From Actinoplanes italicus (GTDB lineage Bacteria > Actinomycetota > Actinomycetes > Mycobacteriales > Micromonosporaceae), in contig NZ_PVMZ01000008.1 of the NCBI RefSeq assembly GCF_003001815.1, forward strand, positions 1-64,000: a stretch of DNA of 64,000 nt, written 5' to 3'. Position numbers and translations under genes: made by a program. Shown piece by piece: positions 24,855 through 32,071 of the stretch (position 1 is the first letter of the stretch; every line of letters starts with the position of its first letter). Under the pieces are notes generated by a model. The model made no database searches. It was not told where the DNA came from and was given only the letters and a program-made list of their open reading frames with translations.

Positions 24855-24996
24855 GGCCGAGAGTATTCCAGGTACGGGCGGATCGGCTCACCACCGGGCG
24901 GATGACGACGGCACACACGGGGGATACGCCGCCCGCACTGTCCCCACCGGGCCGTGCCGCGATGTCGGCCGGGGGCTGGCCTGAGGAGCGCCGACG

Positions 24997-25839
24997 CTAC
25001 TCGTAGCCGCCGTTGATCAGGCCGAGGCGCACCAGTTCGGTGAGCGGCTCGACCACGTTGGCGGCGCCGAAACCGACGAAGAGCGGGCGCGGCCCGTCGC
25101 GATGGGCGCGGGCCGGTTCGACGAGCGGGACGGGGTGGGTGGCCGCGAGTGCTTCAGCGACCTCGGCGACCTCACCTCCCTCGGCGGCGACCACTGTGGC
25201 GACCAGCACGTTGAGGAATCCGTGGTGGGTGAAGCCGGTCTCCGGGTCGGTGTGCCGGGTGGCGTGCCGGAGTCCGGCCGCGAGTTTGAACGGCAGTCGC
25301 CGGTCCCGGCAGGCGCAGATCACGGCGGCGAGCTCGACCGGGGTGGGGAAGAGTTCCGCGGCCAGGCCACCGACGCGGAACTTGGGTGCGATCGGCAGTC
25401 CACCGGCGCGCGCTTCGGCGACCGAGTCGAGGGCGGAGAGGAGGCCCCAGCTGAGCGGGATCTCGGCGTACAGCGGCAGGCCGTTCTGCGCGGCGGCGAA
25501 TTCGCAGAGGGTGGCGACGCCGGGCTGGGGGTCCTCGCCGCGCCGGGCGACCGCCGCTTCGACGTGCTCGACGACGACTCCGGAGGCGCGCAGCTTCTCG
25601 ACGGTTGCCGGGAGGGCGGCGGCCGACACGTCGCCGATCAGGCCCGCGGTGAGACGGGGTACCTGTCCGGTGCCGACGACCGACGCGGGTACGAGCAGCG
25701 AGCCGACCAGTCCGCGATACCACGCGGTGGCGTGTTCGTGGTGTTTGGCGACGGCGTCGGTGAGGCCCACCGGGCTGGGTGGGAGCAGGGAAGCGTCATC
25801 GACCAGCCCGGCATACAGCGGAGGCACCATCGTTGACAC
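24997..25839 (-). CDS. Conserved hypothetical protein
   Basis: It encodes 280 residues. I do not recognise the family. It is soluble, without signal peptide or membrane segments, and alternates strand-like and helix-like stretches (VVVEHVEAAV, LPLYAEIPLSWG, PIAPKFRVGG, LPFKLAAGLRHATRH, FVGFGAANV), a pattern that would suit a TIM barrel. The start could be GTG 25839 or ATG 25830. The gene stands alone on the minus strand with gaps of about 120-140 bp on each side. Confidence 0.65.
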   Translation of the reverse strand: MSTMVPPLYAGLVDDASLLPPSPVGLTDAVAKHHEHATAWYRGLVGSLLVPASVVGTGQVPRLTAGLIGDVSAAALPATVEKLRASGVVVEHVEAAVARRGEDPQPGVATLCEFAAAQNGLPLYAEIPLSWGLLSALDSVAEARAGGLPIAPKFRVGGLAAELFPTPVELAAVICACRDRRLPFKLAAGLRHATRHTDPETGFTHHGFLNVLVATVVAAEGGEVAEVAEALAATHPVPLVEPARAHRDGPRPLFVGFGAANVVEPLTELVRLGLINGGYE

Positions 25840-25958
25840 GATTCCGAACCTAATAGACGCCCTGAGATACGGACAACCAAGTCCGTTATGTCACTTCCCA
25901 GCCCGACCGGGCAACAAGACCCGTTTCACCATCACAGACGAGCCGGCCGGGCCGGGTG

Positions 25959-27089
25959 TCAGCGGCGTCTGCCGAGCACTGTCAGGAGCTCGGCCACCAC
26001 CGCCGTGAGCATGCCGGCGACCAGCGGGATCGGGCCGCCGATCACGGCGTACGCCAGAAGGAAGAGTGGTGCCGCGAAGGTGAGGTAGACCGCGACCGCG
26101 AGTTTCTGGTCGTTGTTGCGCAGTCTCGGCAGCACCACGCCGACCGGTTCGGGCAGGCGCCCGCGGAACCAGAAGATCACCGCACCGAAGACGAGCACGC
26201 CGATCAGACCTGCCCAGACCCGGGAGATGCCGGTGCTGGTCAGGGTCATGGCGGCGGCCAGGACCGCGGCGACGATGGTGCCGCCGGCGCCGTACCGGAC
26301 GGTCTCGCGCACCGCCTCGGACGACTCCTCGGAGGTGTCCAGTACCGGACGGGTGGGCCGGCTCACCGGCGGGACCGCTGGCGCGGCGGGCGCGGCGGGC
26401 GCGGTCGCGGTGCCGGGTGTGTCCGTGGTGTCCGCGGGTGCCGGCTCCTGGGGTGTGCTGAGCGACGCGAGTTCGGCGAGGTCCTCGATGGCCTGCGCCC
26501 ACCGTCGTCGTTCGAACCGGACGATGCCGGTCTCCTGGCTCGCGTCGGCGATCGCCGAGTCGAGTTCGAGCGCTTCGCCGTATGCCCGCTGTGCCAGGTC
26601 GAACAGGCGCAGCCGGGCCGCCACCAGGGCCAGCACCAGGTGCGCTTCGGCTTCGGTGGGGGCGGCCTTGACGCCGTTCCACGCGGCGTTGAGTGCCTCC
26701 TGGCCATTGCGCGACTCGCTGAGCAGAGCGGCGCCGGTGCGTTGCGCGTACGGGTCGTCCGGCCACCCGTGCAGGATCTCGCCGGCGATCCGTGCGGCGT
26801 CGGCGAACCGTCGGCTGTCGGTGAGCGCCATGGCTCGTACCACCAGCGCGGGGAGCGCCTGTGGGTCGGCCGACGCGGCACGTTCGGCTGCGGCGAGGGC
26901 TTCGGCGGGTTGTTCGGCGGCGAGGTGGATGCGGGCGAGGGTGGCGAGGAGGTTGACCTCCTGCGGCTCGGCGGTCAGTCCGGCCGCGATCTCGTCGGCG
27001 GCCTCGTCGTAGCGGCCGAGGTCGGCGAGCAGGAGGGCGCGCTGCCGGTGTTCCTCCGGCGTGGTGTCGGGCTCCAAGGGGGCGGGCAC
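25959..27089 (-). CDS. TPR-repeat membrane protein
   Basis: It encodes 376 residues. The N-terminal 190 residues are helical TPR-like repeats (LLADLGRYDEAADEIAAGL, AEQPAEALAAAERAASADP, DLAQRAYGEALELDSAI). A Pro/Ala/Thr linker (about 215-250) leads to four hydrophobic segments: GTIVAAVLAAAMTLTS, VWAGLIGVLVFGAVIFW, LAVAVYLTFAAPLFLLAYAVIG and PLVAGMLTAVVAELLTVL. The TPR part is presumably cytoplasmic and binds a partner. It lies 29 bp upstream of... rather downstream of ispF on the same strand, so it could be the last gene of the carD-ispD-ispF transcript. Confidence 0.75.
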   Translation of the reverse strand: MPAPLEPDTTPEEHRQRALLLADLGRYDEAADEIAAGLTAEPQEVNLLATLARIHLAAEQPAEALAAAERAASADPQALPALVVRAMALTDSRRFADAARIAGEILHGWPDDPYAQRTGAALLSESRNGQEALNAAWNGVKAAPTEAEAHLVLALVAARLRLFDLAQRAYGEALELDSAIADASQETGIVRFERRRWAQAIEDLAELASLSTPQEPAPADTTDTPGTATAPAAPAAPAVPPVSRPTRPVLDTSEESSEAVRETVRYGAGGTIVAAVLAAAMTLTSTGISRVWAGLIGVLVFGAVIFWFRGRLPEPVGVVLPRLRNNDQKLAVAVYLTFAAPLFLLAYAVIGGPIPLVAGMLTAVVAELLTVLGRRR

Positions 27090-27118
27090 GTGCCGAGCGT
27101 AGGCGGTCTACCTGGAAA

Positions 27119-27610
27119 TCACGTGAGTCGGGGTGTGGCCGCGGTGTGGACCATCGCCACCGCGATGCCGGCGAGCCCCTCACCGCGCCCGGTGAGGCCG
27201 AGTCCGTCGGTGGTGGTGCCGGCCACGGTGACCGGAGCACCGACCGCCTCGGAGAGCAACTTCTCGGCTTCGGCGCGGCGCTTGCCGATCTTGGGGTGGT
27301 TGCCGATCACCTGGATCGAGACGTTGCCGATCTCGAACCCGGCTTCGCGGACCCGGCGGGCCGTCTCGGCGAGCAGGGTGATCCCGGCCGCACCGGCCCA
27401 CTCCGGGCGGCTCGTGCCGTAGTTGCTGCCGAGGTCGCCGAGTCCGGCGGCGGAGAGCAGGGCGTCGCAGGCGGCGTGCGCGGCGACGTCGGCGTCGGAG
27501 TGCCCGGCCAGCCCGGGTTCGCCGGGCCAGTGCAGGCCGGCCACCCAGCAGGGACGCTCGGGGTCGAAAGCGTGAACGTCGGTACCGATACCGACCCGCG
27601 GAATGATCAC
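27119..27610 (-). CDS. ispF: 2-C-methyl-D-erythritol 2,4-cyclodiphosphate synthase
   Basis: It encodes 163 residues, the normal size. Metal and substrate motifs are present: GTDVHAF (Asp and His zinc ligands), AGHSDADVAAHA, and TTDGLGLTGRGEG near the C-terminus. The enzyme cyclises CDP-methylerythritol 2-phosphate in the MEP pathway to IPP and DMAPP, working as a trimer. It lies 10 bp after ispD. In many actinomycetes cysS follows immediately; here a TPR membrane-protein gene does. Confidence 0.95.
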   Translation of the reverse strand: MIIPRVGIGTDVHAFDPERPCWVAGLHWPGEPGLAGHSDADVAAHAACDALLSAAGLGDLGSNYGTSRPEWAGAAGITLLAETARRVREAGFEIGNVSIQVIGNHPKIGKRRAEAEKLLSEAVGAPVTVAGTTTDGLGLTGRGEGLAGIAVAMVHTAATPRLT

Positions 27611-27620
27611 GCGGTGAAGC

Positions 27621-28334
27621 CTAGGACTCCAGGCTCAGCAGGTGGGTCGCGAGGGCCAGATCGATCGGCCGGGTGATCTTCAGAGCGAAGTCGGACCCGG
27701 TCACGCAGACCACCGGACGACCCAGTTTCTCGACCGCTCCGGCGTCGTCGGTGTGCAGGTCGGCGGCCGCGGCATGGGCGGCCCGCAGAACCGCGGCACG
27801 GAAGCCCTGGGGTGTCTGCACGGCTCGCAGCACCGACCGGTCGACGGTGCCGAGCACCGTGCCGTCGGCGGCGACCTCCTTGATCGTGTCGATCACGGGA
27901 AGCGACGGGATGACGGCGTCGGCCCCATCACGGACCGTGGCCGCGACACGCTCGAAAAGTTCGGCGGGCGCCAGGCAGCGGGCGGCGTCGTGCACGAGAA
28001 CGATGCCGATGTCGTCGGGAACGACCGCGAGCGCCGCGGAGACGGAGTCCTGCCGTTCAGCGCCGCCGGCCACCACGGTGACGGGGGCGACCGGCGCGAG
28101 CAGGGCGTGCACGGCGTCGACCTCGGCGGGTGGCGCGGCCACCACGATCATCCGGACCGACGGCGCGGCGGCCGTCCGCCGGATGGCATGGACGAGCAGT
28201 GGTTCGCCGTCCAGCAGGCGGAGCGCCTTGGGAGCGCCGGGACCGAGGCGGACACCGGCACCCGCGGCTGGAACGACGACGGCGACGTCACCGCGAGCAT
28301 TGAGCTGCGCGGTCACGTCGCCGTCGTCGGACAC
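27621..28334 (-). CDS. ispD: 2-C-methyl-D-erythritol 4-phosphate cytidylyltransferase
   Basis: It encodes 237 residues. The nucleotide-binding motif VVVPAAGAGVRLGPGAPKAL is followed by GGAERQDSV, HDAARCLAP and TPQGFRAAVL, all characteristic of IspD, which transfers CMP from CTP to methylerythritol 4-phosphate. Start GTG 28334 lies 27 bp after carD; an internal GTG at 28316 is also possible. carD-ispD-ispF is a conserved operon order. Confidence 0.95.
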   Translation of the reverse strand: MSDDGDVTAQLNARGDVAVVVPAAGAGVRLGPGAPKALRLLDGEPLLVHAIRRTAAAPSVRMIVVAAPPAEVDAVHALLAPVAPVTVVAGGAERQDSVSAALAVVPDDIGIVLVHDAARCLAPAELFERVAATVRDGADAVIPSLPVIDTIKEVAADGTVLGTVDRSVLRAVQTPQGFRAAVLRAAHAAAADLHTDDAGAVEKLGRPVVCVTGSDFALKITRPIDLALATHLLSLES

Positions 28335-28361
28335 AGTTTGAAGAGGGATGGCGTCGGTGGA

Positions 28362-28847
28362 TCAGGCCTCGGTGAGGACCTTGTCGAGCAGGACCTCGGC
28401 CTCATCCTTGGTGCTCTTCTCAGCGAGGGCGACCTCGCCGACCAGAATGTCACGAGCCTTGGCGAGCATCCGCTTCTCACCCGCCGACAGGCCACGCTCA
28501 CGCTCACGACGCCAAAGGTCACGAACAACTTCCGCGACCTTGAGCGGGTTACCGGAAGCGAGCTTCTCCAGGTTCGCCTTGTAGCGCCGCGACCAGTTGG
28601 TCGGCTCCTCGGTGTGCGGAGCGCGGAGGACGTCGAAGACCTTACCCAGGCCTTCCTCGCCAACCACTTCGCGCACGCCGACTTCCTCGGCGTTCTCAGC
28701 GGGCACTCGAACAGTCAGATCGCCCTGGGCGACACGCAGAACGAGGTACTGCCTTTCAACGCCCTTGATGACCCTAGTCTCGATTGCCTCGATGAGTGCG
28801 GCCCCGTGGTGGGGGTAAACAACGGTCTCGCCGACACTGAAAACCAT
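28362..28847 (-). CDS. carD: CarD-family RNA polymerase-binding regulator
   Basis: It encodes 161 residues, matching actinobacterial CarD. The N-terminal Tudor-like RNA polymerase interaction domain (VFSVGETVVYPHHGAALIEAIE, YLVLRVAQGDLTVRVPAENAEEVGVR) is followed by a helical DNA-binding domain (NWSRRYKANLEKLASGNP, RDLWRRERERGLSAGEKRM). CarD binds the polymerase beta subunit and stabilises open complexes at rRNA and other promoters; it is essential in mycobacteria. It heads the ispD-ispF operon. Confidence 0.97.
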   Translation of the reverse strand: MVFSVGETVVYPHHGAALIEAIETRVIKGVERQYLVLRVAQGDLTVRVPAENAEEVGVREVVGEEGLGKVFDVLRAPHTEEPTNWSRRYKANLEKLASGNPLKVAEVVRDLWRRERERGLSAGEKRMLAKARDILVGEVALAEKSTKDEAEVLLDKVLTEA

Positions 28848-28874
28848 AGGTTCGAAACCCCTTTCGCTGTGTCT

Positions 28875-28903
28875 AGGGTAACACGCCCAGGCGCTCGTGT
28901 CTC
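28875..28903 (-). promoter_or_regulatory. Candidate carD promoter
   Basis: On the minus strand GAGACA (-35 like) and TACCCT (-10) are 17 bp apart, and TG precedes the -10 by one base (extended -10). The predicted start of transcription is about 20-25 bp before the AAAGGGG ahead of carD. Confidence 0.35.
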
Positions 28904-28960
28904 GCCCTGACGGTCACTGTTAGTGCAGCTCAGAGGCCCTGTGATGGGGCTTTCTACCGC

Positions 28961-28990
28961 TTGACAGCGAAGCCGGAAGCTGCCTAAGTA
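28961..28990 (+). promoter_or_regulatory. Candidate plus-strand promoter
   Basis: A consensus -35 hexamer TTGACA (28961-28966) is 18 bp from TAAGTA (28985-28990). Transcription would run toward the gene at 29198, leaving a leader of about 200 nt that includes both palindromes. Confidence 0.4.
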
Positions 28991-28997
28991 ACGCAAA

Positions 28998-29059
28998 GTG
29001 ACATCTCTGTCACGGCTCACACCAACGAGCCCGCACTTACCAAGTCGGAAATTTCCGAC
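28998..29059. promoter_or_regulatory. Two palindromic sites in the leader
   Basis: GTGACA-TCTC-TGTCAC (28998-29013) is an inverted repeat with 6-bp arms just after the predicted transcription start. GTCGGAAATTTCCGAC (29044-29059) is a perfect 16-bp palindrome, AT-rich at its centre in otherwise GC-rich DNA. Both look like protein-binding sites. The spacing does not fit the CRP consensus. Confidence 0.4.
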
Positions 29060-29197
29060 CTGATGGCTTTGTGAGATCCAGCTTATCGCTAAGGTCCGCA
29101 TCAGTGCAGCACTGGCGATGCGGCCTCACGTGGGGGAGGCTGGACGGGAGTTCCCCGACCGAAGCAAGATCTGGTCGGCCAGGGGGGAGGTTGAGTC

Positions 29198-29977
29198 ATG
29201 GCTGGCGCGAGCGACAACGGCGGCAGGCCGCCCGGGGGCGGGACCCCCGACGATCTCCCTGACTTCCCCGAGGAGTGGGGCGTGATCGTCATCCCCGACG
29301 ATCTCTCCGAGCTCGCTGACGAGGTCGCGGCCGTGCGCGCCGAGCTGCACACCGGCCCGCCGCTCACCCGACTGCAGCGCCTGGCCCGACGACCATCGGT
29401 CCGGCGGCTGCGCAGGTTCGGGACGCTGCTCGTACGTACCCCCGCCCTGATCATTTCAATGGCCGTGCTGGTCACAGTGGCCAGCCTGTTCGCCTCGGCC
29501 TGGCCCGGCCCGCCCCGACAGCCGGTCACTCAGCGCACCTCCAGTACCACCGCGACGCCGATCGACAAGCTCCCCGCCATCGACCTGATCAACACGACCG
29601 ACGGCGAGGCCGTCTCGGTCCGTGGCCGCCTGCCGGCAGTGGTGCTGCTCACCGAGGGCTGCGACTGCGCAAAACTGATCACCGACACGGTCGCCGCGGC
29701 CCGCCCCGGCACCACGATCCTGGTGGTCTCCTCGATCAAGCCGTCCACCGGCGCGACGTCGTCCGACGTGCTGCCCACCGCGCGGACCCCCGCCGCCGAC
29801 GGCAAGACCCTCGTCTTCCTGCACGATCAGACCGACACGCTGCGTGACCAACTCGGCATCGGCCCTCCCGACGGAACCGCCGCTGTCGCCGTGGTCGACA
29901 CCCTCGGCAAGATCGTCAGGCTGCACCAGCGAACCGCGTCGGTGGAGACGATTCGTCCGGATCTCTCACGCCTATAA
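29198..29977 (+). CDS. Single-pass membrane protein with extracytoplasmic thioredoxin-like domain
   Basis: It encodes 259 residues. GGGGGAGG precedes ATG 29198. A cytoplasmic acidic then basic N-terminus (to about residue 90) leads to one membrane helix (LIISMAVLVTVASLFASAW). The outer domain of about 130 residues has the order of a redoxin: IDLINTTDGEAVSVRGRLPAVVLL, then TEGCDCAKL at the position of the active-site loop, TTILVVSS, LVFLHDQ and VAVVDTLGKIVRL. The C-D-C in place of CxxC makes a normal thiol-disulfide role doubtful. The assignment to a thioredoxin-like fold is inference. The gene stands alone before the repeat desert. Confidence 0.6.
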   Translation: MAGASDNGGRPPGGGTPDDLPDFPEEWGVIVIPDDLSELADEVAAVRAELHTGPPLTRLQRLARRPSVRRLRRFGTLLVRTPALIISMAVLVTVASLFASAWPGPPRQPVTQRTSSTTATPIDKLPAIDLINTTDGEAVSVRGRLPAVVLLTEGCDCAKLITDTVAAARPGTTILVVSSIKPSTGATSSDVLPTARTPAADGKTLVFLHDQTDTLRDQLGIGPPDGTAAVAVVDTLGKIVRLHQRTASVETIRPDLSRL

Positions 29978-30263
29978 AGACCAAACACCTCATTCGGTAC
30001 GAGCTACGCAGATCACAACCGCATCAACCCGTTCCGGGCCTACACCGCGACGCCGGCGACCCTCAAGGCCTTACAGCGACCGCCGGGGCTCATGCGGTGG
30101 CCGAGGCCCTACGCGTGCACAAAAGCAGCACCCATGCAGCAGGCCGTCACCTTTCGAGGCACCCGCACCCGCCGCCTCCACGCCGCCCGCCGCCACGCCG
30201 CCCGCCGCTCGCCTCGCACACCGCTCGCCTCGCACGCCCACAATTGCCGACAGCGCCACGCCG

Positions 30264-30450
30264 CCCAGCTCAAACGCTTACATCCGCCGGCCGCCCCACG
30301 ACGCCCAGCTCAAACACCCACACCCGCCGCCCCCACCCCGGCCGAGCCACGCCGCCCAGCTCAAACACCCACACCCGCCGCCCCCACCCCGGCCGAGCCA
30401 CGCCGCCCAGCTCAAACGCCCACATCCGCCGCCCCACCCCGGCCGCCTCG
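30264..30450. repeat. 51-bp tandem repeat
   Basis: CCCAGCTCAAAC occurs at 30264, 30304, 30355 and 30406. The last three are exactly 51 bp apart with long identical stretches; the first interval is 40 bp. The plus strand is strongly C-rich. A C-rich run of CCGCTCGCCTCGCA variants precedes it. Confidence 0.8.
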
Positions 30451-30624
30451 AGACCCACACCCACTGCCCTGGGGCACCGCTCGCCTCGGATAACCAACCC
30501 GGGCGACGCTCGCCTCGTTACACGCGCGCTCGCCTCCGCCGTGCGACACCCGGCAGTCAAAGGCCGCAAGCACACCTGTCGCACCTGCTCAATCGTGGAT
30601 TCTGGTCACTCGTCGCCGCCAGCC

Positions 30625-30755
30625 AGATCTTGTGAGGTTGTGGTCGCTGGAACGGCGTAACCGCACAAGATTGCCCGCCGCTCCGCCGCTCCGCCTACCT
30701 GGCGGCAGAAGTAGTGAGGTTCAGGTCGAGATGGCGGCCGAACCTCACAAGATCT
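30625..30755. repeat. 131-bp segment with 15-bp perfect inverted ends
   Basis: AGATCTTGTGAGGTT (30625-30639) and AACCTCACAAGATCT (30741-30755) are exact reverse complements. Partial copies of the same motif (CACAAGATTG near 30662, AGATCTTGTG near 31224) lie nearby. This resembles a MITE-like or other small mobile repeat; no coding capacity. Confidence 0.55.
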
Positions 30756-30795
30756 CCCCCATTGATGGCAGCGCGGCCCGGCCCGCCCGGCACGG

Positions 30796-31117
30796 CCCGC
30801 ACGGGGCGCGGCGGCGCGGCGCGGCGCGGGGCGCGGCACGGCGCGGGGCGCGGCACGGCGCGGGGCACGGCACGGCGCGGGGCACGGCACGGCGCGCGGC
30901 ACGGCACGGCGCGCGGCACGGCGCGGCGCGCGGCGCGGCGCGGCGCGCGGCGCGGCGCGGCGCGCGGAGCGGCGCGCGGAGCGGCGCGGGGCACGGCACG
31001 GCACGGGGCACGGCACGGCACGGGGCACGGCACGGCACGGGGCACGGCGCGGGGCGCGGCACGGCGCGGGGCGCGGCACGGCGGCACGGCACGGGCACGG
31101 CACGGCGCGGCATGGCG
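30796..31117. repeat. GC pentamer satellite
   Basis: About 320 bp consist almost wholly of GGCGC and GGCAC pentamers, with GG insertions that create 17-bp higher-order units (for example CGGCACGGCACGGGGCA). Composition is more than 90 percent G+C, with Gs in pairs every three bases on the plus strand. All six frames are open because the unit cannot form a stop codon. It could adopt Z-DNA or two-layer G-quadruplex/i-motif structures. Confidence 0.85.
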
Positions 31118-31469
31118 GGCGCGGCGGCGGCGGGGCGACGGCACGGCGGGGCCAGGCGGCAGGTCGGGTCGGGGGCGGACCCGGCAACCCCCGCGCCGCA
31201 ACCGTTTGACAGCGACCCTCACAGATCTTGTGCGCGGCTCGTCGCCCACTTCTTCGGTTCTCTAGCCAGTCTCCCCCGCGGCCATCAGCATCCAAGGTCA
31301 CCGCGACCGGCCCATGTTGGACGCCCCTCGCCGCCGGAGCCGCCAGGACACCAAATTGCCGCACAAGAACCACGCAGGGTAAAGGTGTAGGTGAAACACA
31401 GCCGGAGAGCAACACGCTCGCCGGAAAGAAGCTCGACGAGGAGCTAAGGGCGGTGGGCACAGAGAACCG

Positions 31470-31609
31470 CCAGGCAGAGCAAGCTCATGGAGACAGCAAG
31501 CCGACAGAGACAGTGAACCAGTGGAGACAGCGAGCCGACAGGCACAGCAAGCCCATGGAGACACCGAGCCGACAGGGCCAAGGACCGACACGGCCAAGGA
31601 CCGACACGG
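31470..31609. repeat. 34-bp and 16-bp tandem repeats
   Basis: TGGAGACA occurs at 31488, 31522 and 31556 in units of exactly 34 bp (AGACAGC(A/G)AGCCGACAG core). Directly after, GGCCAAGGACCGACAC is repeated twice with a 16-bp period (31576-31607). Purine-rich on the plus strand. Confidence 0.75.
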
Positions 31610-31621
31610 ACAGGGCCGGAA

Positions 31622-32071
31622 TCACCCGTTTGAGCGCTGCAAGGCATAGCGGAAGACGACCGGGCCGGTGGATTCGACGGATACCTTCAGGCGCAGCTCG
31701 TTGACGAGGGTGACAGTGAACGTCTCCGGCGTACGGGAACCGGAGCAGCGCAGGCCACGGCCGGAGCCCTCTCCCAGGCTCACCCGGACCCGGCTGCCGT
31801 CGCTGCCCGCGCAGACGACCGAGATCAGGAACTCGCCCTGTTCGACGTCGACGACCTCCTCGTGGCCGGCTTCGGCCTCCAATGCCAGCGTGTTGGACAT
31901 CTCGTGGTCGCCGATGTCGGGCAGCAGCTGTTCGGCGGACTGCCGCCAGTCGACCAACCGGCGGTCGACAGCCGGATGTGGTGCGGCACGCCACCACCAC
32001 CCGACACCGATCACCAAGATCAGAGCGGCCAGTGCGTGCAGCACGGCACCGTGCCCCCGTTCGACGCTCAC
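31622..32071 (-). CDS. Membrane-anchored protein of the type III PKS cluster
   Basis: It encodes 149 residues from GTG 32071, which overlaps the PKS stop codon as GTGA, so it is translated with it. One membrane helix near the N-terminus (VLHALAALILVIGVGWWW) is followed by a beta-rich extracytoplasmic domain (EFLISVVCAGSDGSRVRVSL, TFTVTLVNELRLKVSVES) with two cysteines. The family is not one I know. Its position as last gene of the cluster suggests a role in export or handling of the product, or merely a co-transcribed lipoprotein-like partner; the domain has no lipobox. Confidence 0.65.
   Translation of the reverse strand: MSVERGHGAVLHALAALILVIGVGWWWRAAPHPAVDRRLVDWRQSAEQLLPDIGDHEMSNTLALEAEAGHEEVVDVEQGEFLISVVCAGSDGSRVRVSLGEGSGRGLRCSGSRTPETFTVTLVNELRLKVSVESTGPVVFRYALQRSNG

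Larger units (their letters stand above)
28848..29197. other. Divergent intergenic region carD / membrane protein
   Basis: This 350-bp spacer carries the carD promoter on one side and a plus-strand promoter (28961-28990) on the other. It also contains two inverted repeats, at 28998-29013 and 29044-29059, described separately. No ORF is supported. Confidence 0.6.
29978..31621. other. Repeat-rich gene desert (1.6 kb)
   Basis: No reading frame here can be supported as a gene. Open frames on both strands exist only because the tandem repeats contain no stops. From left to right it holds C-rich degenerate sequence, a 51-bp tandem repeat (30264-30450), a 15-bp inverted repeat pair (30625-30639 and 30741-30755), GC pentamer satellite (about 30796-31117), and 34-bp and 16-bp tandem repeats (31470-31609). 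Confidence 0.7.

Noticed and set aside
28849..28859. tRNA T-loop-like GGTTCGAAACC
   Set aside because: No acceptor stem or anticodon arm can be folded around it; it lies in the carD leader.
28998..29013. CRP-type site
   Set aside because: GTGA and TCAC are eight bases apart, not six.
29844..30660. Pro/His/Thr-rich ORFs through the 51-bp repeat
   Set aside because: Each of several frames is equally open and repetitive; nothing favours one as coding.
30606..31460. Long overlapping ORFs on both strands through the GC satellite
   Set aside because: They exist because the pentamer cannot encode a stop; the products are Arg/Ala/Gly or Pro/Arg/Ala noise with no start signals.
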